Shown here one piece after another: positions 4,637 to 7,369 of a stretch of 7,369 nt of DNA. Under the pieces are notes generated by a model. The model was not told the DNA's origin. It searched no databases and was given only the letters and a program-made list of their open reading frames with translations. The first letter of the stretch is position 1. Each line of letters begins with the position of its first letter. The DNA is from Candidatus Berkelbacteria bacterium. GTDB lineage: Bacteria; Patescibacteriota; UBA1384; JAHJRZ01. The position numbers were made by a program, and so were the translations under genes. The stretch is taken from contig JAPLVI010000032.1 in assembly GCA_026397195.1 (NCBI GenBank), positions 1 to 7,369 of the forward strand, given 5' to 3'.

Positions 4637-6589
4637 ATGAGTAAATTTGTTCATCTCCACGTTCACACTGAATATTCTCTTTTAGATGGTCTATCAAAGA
4701 TCGATGATTTAATATTCAAGGCAAAAGAGGACGGCATGGAGGCGATTGCCATCACCGACCATGGAGCGATGTACGGGGTAATTGAGTTTTACAAAAAATG
4801 CAAGGAAAATGATATTAAGCCAATTATCGGTGTTGAAATGTATATTGCTCCGAGAAAGATGTCGGACAAAACACCAAGGATTGATACGAGCCCCTATCAT
4901 CTGACATTACTCGCAAAGGATGATGTTGGTTATAAAAATTTAATGAAACTTGTAACCATCGCCCATCTAGAAGGTTATTATTATAAACCCAGAGTCGACC
5001 GAAAAACACTAAAAAAGTATGTTAAAGGTTTGATTTGTATGTCTGGGTGTCTGCAAGGTGAGATTCCAAGGATTATTCTCTCGGGAAATTTAAAAAAAGC
5101 AAAAAAACGGATCGCCTTCTATAAAAAGATATTCGGTGATGAAAATTTTTATCTTGAAATACAACCCCATCAAAATATTCCTGATCAGAAAAAAGCAAAT
5201 AATGCTATGATTAAACTTTCACAAGAAACTCAAACCCCGCTTGTTATCACCAAGGATGCCCATTATCTTAATAAAGACGATAAAGAAGCGCATGAAATAC
5301 AACTTTGCATCCAAACTGGTAAAACTATTCTCGATGAAAAACGAATGAGTATGGCCGATGAGGATTTTGATTTCTCAACCACAGAAGAGATGGCAGATCT
5401 TTCTAAGAATCTTCCAAAAGAGGCATTTGAGAATACAGTTTCGATTGCCAATAGCTGCAATTTGGAAATCAAGCTTGGTGAGCCAAAATTTCCTCATTTT
5501 GAGGTACCAGGAGGTTACACTCCTTCATCATATCTTAAAAAACTGTGTTATGAAGGATATGCTTGGCGTTACCTAGGTGTGGAACGAGGTGTAGCTGATG
5601 AGATGAAACCCAAAGAAATTGCCCTTAAAGTGGATAAAGAAAAGAAGGAAAGACTAGATTATGAACTCTCCATTATTAATCAATGCAAATTCGCTTCATA
5701 TTTCTTAATTGTGGCAGATTTTGTCCGTTTCGCTGCCGATAATGGCATCTTGGTTGGACCAGGGAGAGGCAGTGCTGCTGGTTCCTTTGCTGCTTATCTT
5801 TTGGGCATTACTGGCATTGATCCCTTAGAGCTCGATCTTCTTTTTGAGCGGTTTCTTAATCCCGAAAGAGTTAGTCAGCCTGATTTTGATATTGATTTTG
5901 CCGATACTCGTAGAAGTGAAGTAATAGAATACGTTACTAAAAAATATGGCAAAGACCACGTTGCTCAGATTATCACCTTTGGGCGCATGGAATCTCGAGC
6001 TGCCATTCGTGATACAACCCGGGCGCTCGGCATGTCCTATAGCGAAGGAGATCGGGTGGCCAAACTTATTCCTTTTGGAGCAAAACTTAAAGACGCGCTT
6101 AATGAATCGGAAGAACTCAGCGCTCTTTATCAAGGGGAAGCGCAGGTAAGAAAACTCTACGATATGGCAACGAAGCTTGAAGGGGTGGCGAGACATGCAT
6201 CACTGCATGCTGCCGGAGTAGTGATTTCTTTTGATAAATTAACTGAATATACCCCCTTGCAACTCGCTACTAAGGGAGATATATCTGTTACGACCCAATA
6301 CTCGATGTACCACGTTGAAAGTGTTGGTCTGGTTAAAATGGATTTTTTGGGTCTTTCAAATCTCTCAATTTTGCAGAATGCTTTACGTATTATCCGCAAA
6401 GTTAATGGGGTTGAAATAGATCTCTCTTTGATTCCAATTGATGATAAAGAAACTTATGGGATATTAAGCCGAGGAGATACAACCGGAGTTTTTCAGCTCT
6501 CTTCTGATGGGATGAAAAGATATTTACGCGAGCTTAAGCCAACAACTTTTGAGGATATTATTGCCAATTTTGAGACGTGCTGTGGGTAA
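4637..6589 (+). CDS. dnaE: DNA polymerase III alpha subunit, N-terminal and palm part of a disrupted gene
   Basis: Replicative DNA polymerase of the C family. The N-terminal PHP domain starts HLHVHTEYSLLDG (6-18) and has DHG (41-43), GVEMYIAP (65-72), YH (87-88), SGCLQGEIP (136-144) and DAHYL (207-211); its metal-binding His, Asp and Cys positions look kept, consistent with a possibly active PHP exonuclease. The palm has GPGRGSAAGS (374-383), PDFDIDFAD (415-423) with catalytic D416 and D418, and VKMDFLGL (566-573) with the third catalytic D569. GVFQLSSDGMKRYL and LKPTTFEDIIA (617-643) follow. At that point homology stops: six unrelated residues (FETCCG after an ambiguous N) and a TAA end the frame, where the family continues MVALYRPGP. 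The rest of the polymerase resumes at about 6567 in another frame. The start at 4637 places PHP motif I at the N-terminus; it has no Shine-Dalgarno. Confidence 0.95.
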   Translation: MSKFVHLHVHTEYSLLDGLSKIDDLIFKAKEDGMEAIAITDHGAMYGVIEFYKKCKENDIKPIIGVEMYIAPRKMSDKTPRIDTSPYHLTLLAKDDVGYKNLMKLVTIAHLEGYYYKPRVDRKTLKKYVKGLICMSGCLQGEIPRIILSGNLKKAKKRIAFYKKIFGDENFYLEIQPHQNIPDQKKANNAMIKLSQETQTPLVITKDAHYLNKDDKEAHEIQLCIQTGKTILDEKRMSMADEDFDFSTTEEMADLSKNLPKEAFENTVSIANSCNLEIKLGEPKFPHFEVPGGYTPSSYLKKLCYEGYAWRYLGVERGVADEMKPKEIALKVDKEKKERLDYELSIINQCKFASYFLIVADFVRFAADNGILVGPGRGSAAGSFAAYLLGITGIDPLELDLLFERFLNPERVSQPDFDIDFADTRRSEVIEYVTKKYGKDHVAQIITFGRMESRAAIRDTTRALGMSYSEGDRVAKLIPFGAKLKDALNESEELSALYQGEAQVRKLYDMATKLEGVARHASLHAAGVVISFDKLTEYTPLQLATKGDISVTTQYSMYHVESVGLVKMDFLGLSNLSILQNALRIIRKVNGVEIDLSLIPIDDKETYGILSRGDTTGVFQLSSDGMKRYLRELKPTTFEDIIANFETCCG

Positions 6590-7369
6590 AAAAATTAAAG
6601 AACTAATGGATGAACAAAAAAATAAACTTATAGAAGGGATGTTAAAGAATAGTGTTGATAAAAAAACGGCGGATAAAATCTGGCAATTTATCGAACCGTT
6701 TGCCCGTTATGGTTTTAATAAATCTCATGCTGCTGGTTATGCGATGATCGCGTATCAGACTGCTTATCTTAAAGCGCACTTCCCAGAAGCGTTCATGGCG
6801 GCTCTTCTAACCTCTGATCAGGATGATTTAGACAAGGTGGCTCGAGATATCTCGGAATGCGAACATATGGGTATTTCTGTGCTCCCCCCCGATGTTAATG
6901 AATCTTTTCCTGAATTTGCCGTAGTACCAAAGACAGGCGATATTCGTTTTGCCTTGGCAGCAATAAAGAATGTGGGTTATAAGGTTGCGGTTGAAATTTC
7001 TGAAGAAAGAAAAAAGAATGGGCATTATTTGAGCCTCGAAGATTTTATTAAAAGACTTTCCTCGGTAGTTAATAAAAAATTACTTGAAAGTTTGACTCGT
7101 GCAGGAGCGTTAGATCGCTTTGGTGAGAGAGCATCGATCCTTGCCTCTGTTCCTGAAATTTTGAAATTTGCCGCGAGTGTTCGTAAAAATTTTTCGGCTT
7201 CACAAATTGATTTATTCGGCGAAGCGCAATCTAGAGAATTAAAGATTGAATTACAAAAAGTTCCTGAGGTGCCGAAAGAAGAGCGACTTCTCTGGGAAAA
7301 GGAACTTTTAGGAATTTATATTTCAGAGCATCCATTGGATGAATTTAAGGATGCATTTGGTGTCATCCC
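6567..7369 (+). pseudogene. dnaE: DNA polymerase III alpha subunit, C-terminal part in a different frame (incomplete at right edge)
   Basis: Frame 3 is open from about 6567 to the window end (about 267 codons). It begins ILRRAVGKKIKELM, which in DnaE follows the YQEQ/MQIA region, and goes on with FARYGFNKSHAAGYAMIAYQ, LKAHFPEAFMAALLTSD, ILPPDVN-like VLPPDVNES, a helix-hairpin-helix region ending in AGALDRFG, QIDLFGEA, and LLGIYISEHPLDEF, which leads into the OB-fold domain outside the window. By the family alignment, about 68-73 residues (roughly 205-220 bases, with a length equal to 2 modulo 3) are missing between IIA at 6565 and ILRR. The lost part includes finger-domain motifs that bind nucleotide and template. 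There is no in-frame start with a Shine-Dalgarno (first ATG 6606), so this part is unlikely to be made on its own. Confidence 0.9.

Noticed and set aside
5825..6196. Antisense ORF opposite the dnaE palm region
   Set aside because: It is a shadow of a strongly conserved coding region, with no Shine-Dalgarno and no domain.
6554..6572. Deletion in dnaE by recombination between GATATT repeats
   Set aside because: If a second GATATT preceded TTGAGA, such a recombination would leave GATATTTTGAGA; the junction instead keeps ATTGCCA before ATTTTGAGA.
6560..6600. Split intein or intron in dnaE
   Set aside because: Host sequence is missing and nothing has been inserted: no intein blocks, no intron-like sequence, and about 70 conserved residues are absent.

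Overview
The window is a 7.4-kb, gene-dense, AT-rich stretch of bacterial chromosome. Short spacers, ATGA-type junctions, long insertions in otherwise ordinary housekeeping enzymes (nucleoside diphosphate kinase, Nudix) and a PH-domain membrane protein next to a WecA/TagO-type transferase all suggest a Patescibacteria (CPR) type genome. That assignment is inference from gene style, not a phylogenetic result. The standard code fits: Trp is TGG, and TGA ends a small ORF but does not occur inside the long ones.

Layout. Bases 1-4228 form one plus-strand run: the tail of a probable DedA-type membrane protein, an M16 zinc peptidase, a long-form nucleoside diphosphate kinase (ndk), a Nudix hydrolase with an enlarged Nudix box, a polyprenyl-phosphate glycosyl-1-phosphate transferase (GT4, MraY/WecA/TagO superfamily), a 28-residue one-helix membrane peptide with a perfect Shine-Dalgarno, and a two-helix PH-domain (bPH2/DUF304-like) membrane protein. 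The run meets the minus-strand rpmA gene (ribosomal protein L27) tail to tail with a 4-bp overlap. A 133-bp divergent spacer with candidate promoters on both strands and two small inverted repeats separates rpmA from dnaE (replicative DNA polymerase III alpha subunit), which runs off the right edge.

Two genes are broken as written. The GT4 gene has a single-base loss at about 3191-3193, just before its MGDSG motif, splitting it into two overlapping frames. dnaE lacks about 70 residues of its polymerase core (the YRPGP to YQEQ/MQIA stretch) at about 6566-6569. The loss changes frame, so the N-terminal half stops at 6589 while the C-terminal part stays open and well conserved to the window end. 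dnaE is normally essential and both halves look fully constrained, so an assembly or consensus error or a very recent mutation is the simplest reading. A split or otherwise rescued polymerase would be the exciting alternative, but nothing here positively supports it.

Together the genes cover envelope functions (DedA, M16, GT4, PH protein), nucleotide handling (Ndk, Nudix), translation (L27) and replication (DnaE). No tRNA, rRNA, CRISPR array, insertion sequence or defence system is seen. No stretch over 300 bp lacks a gene.
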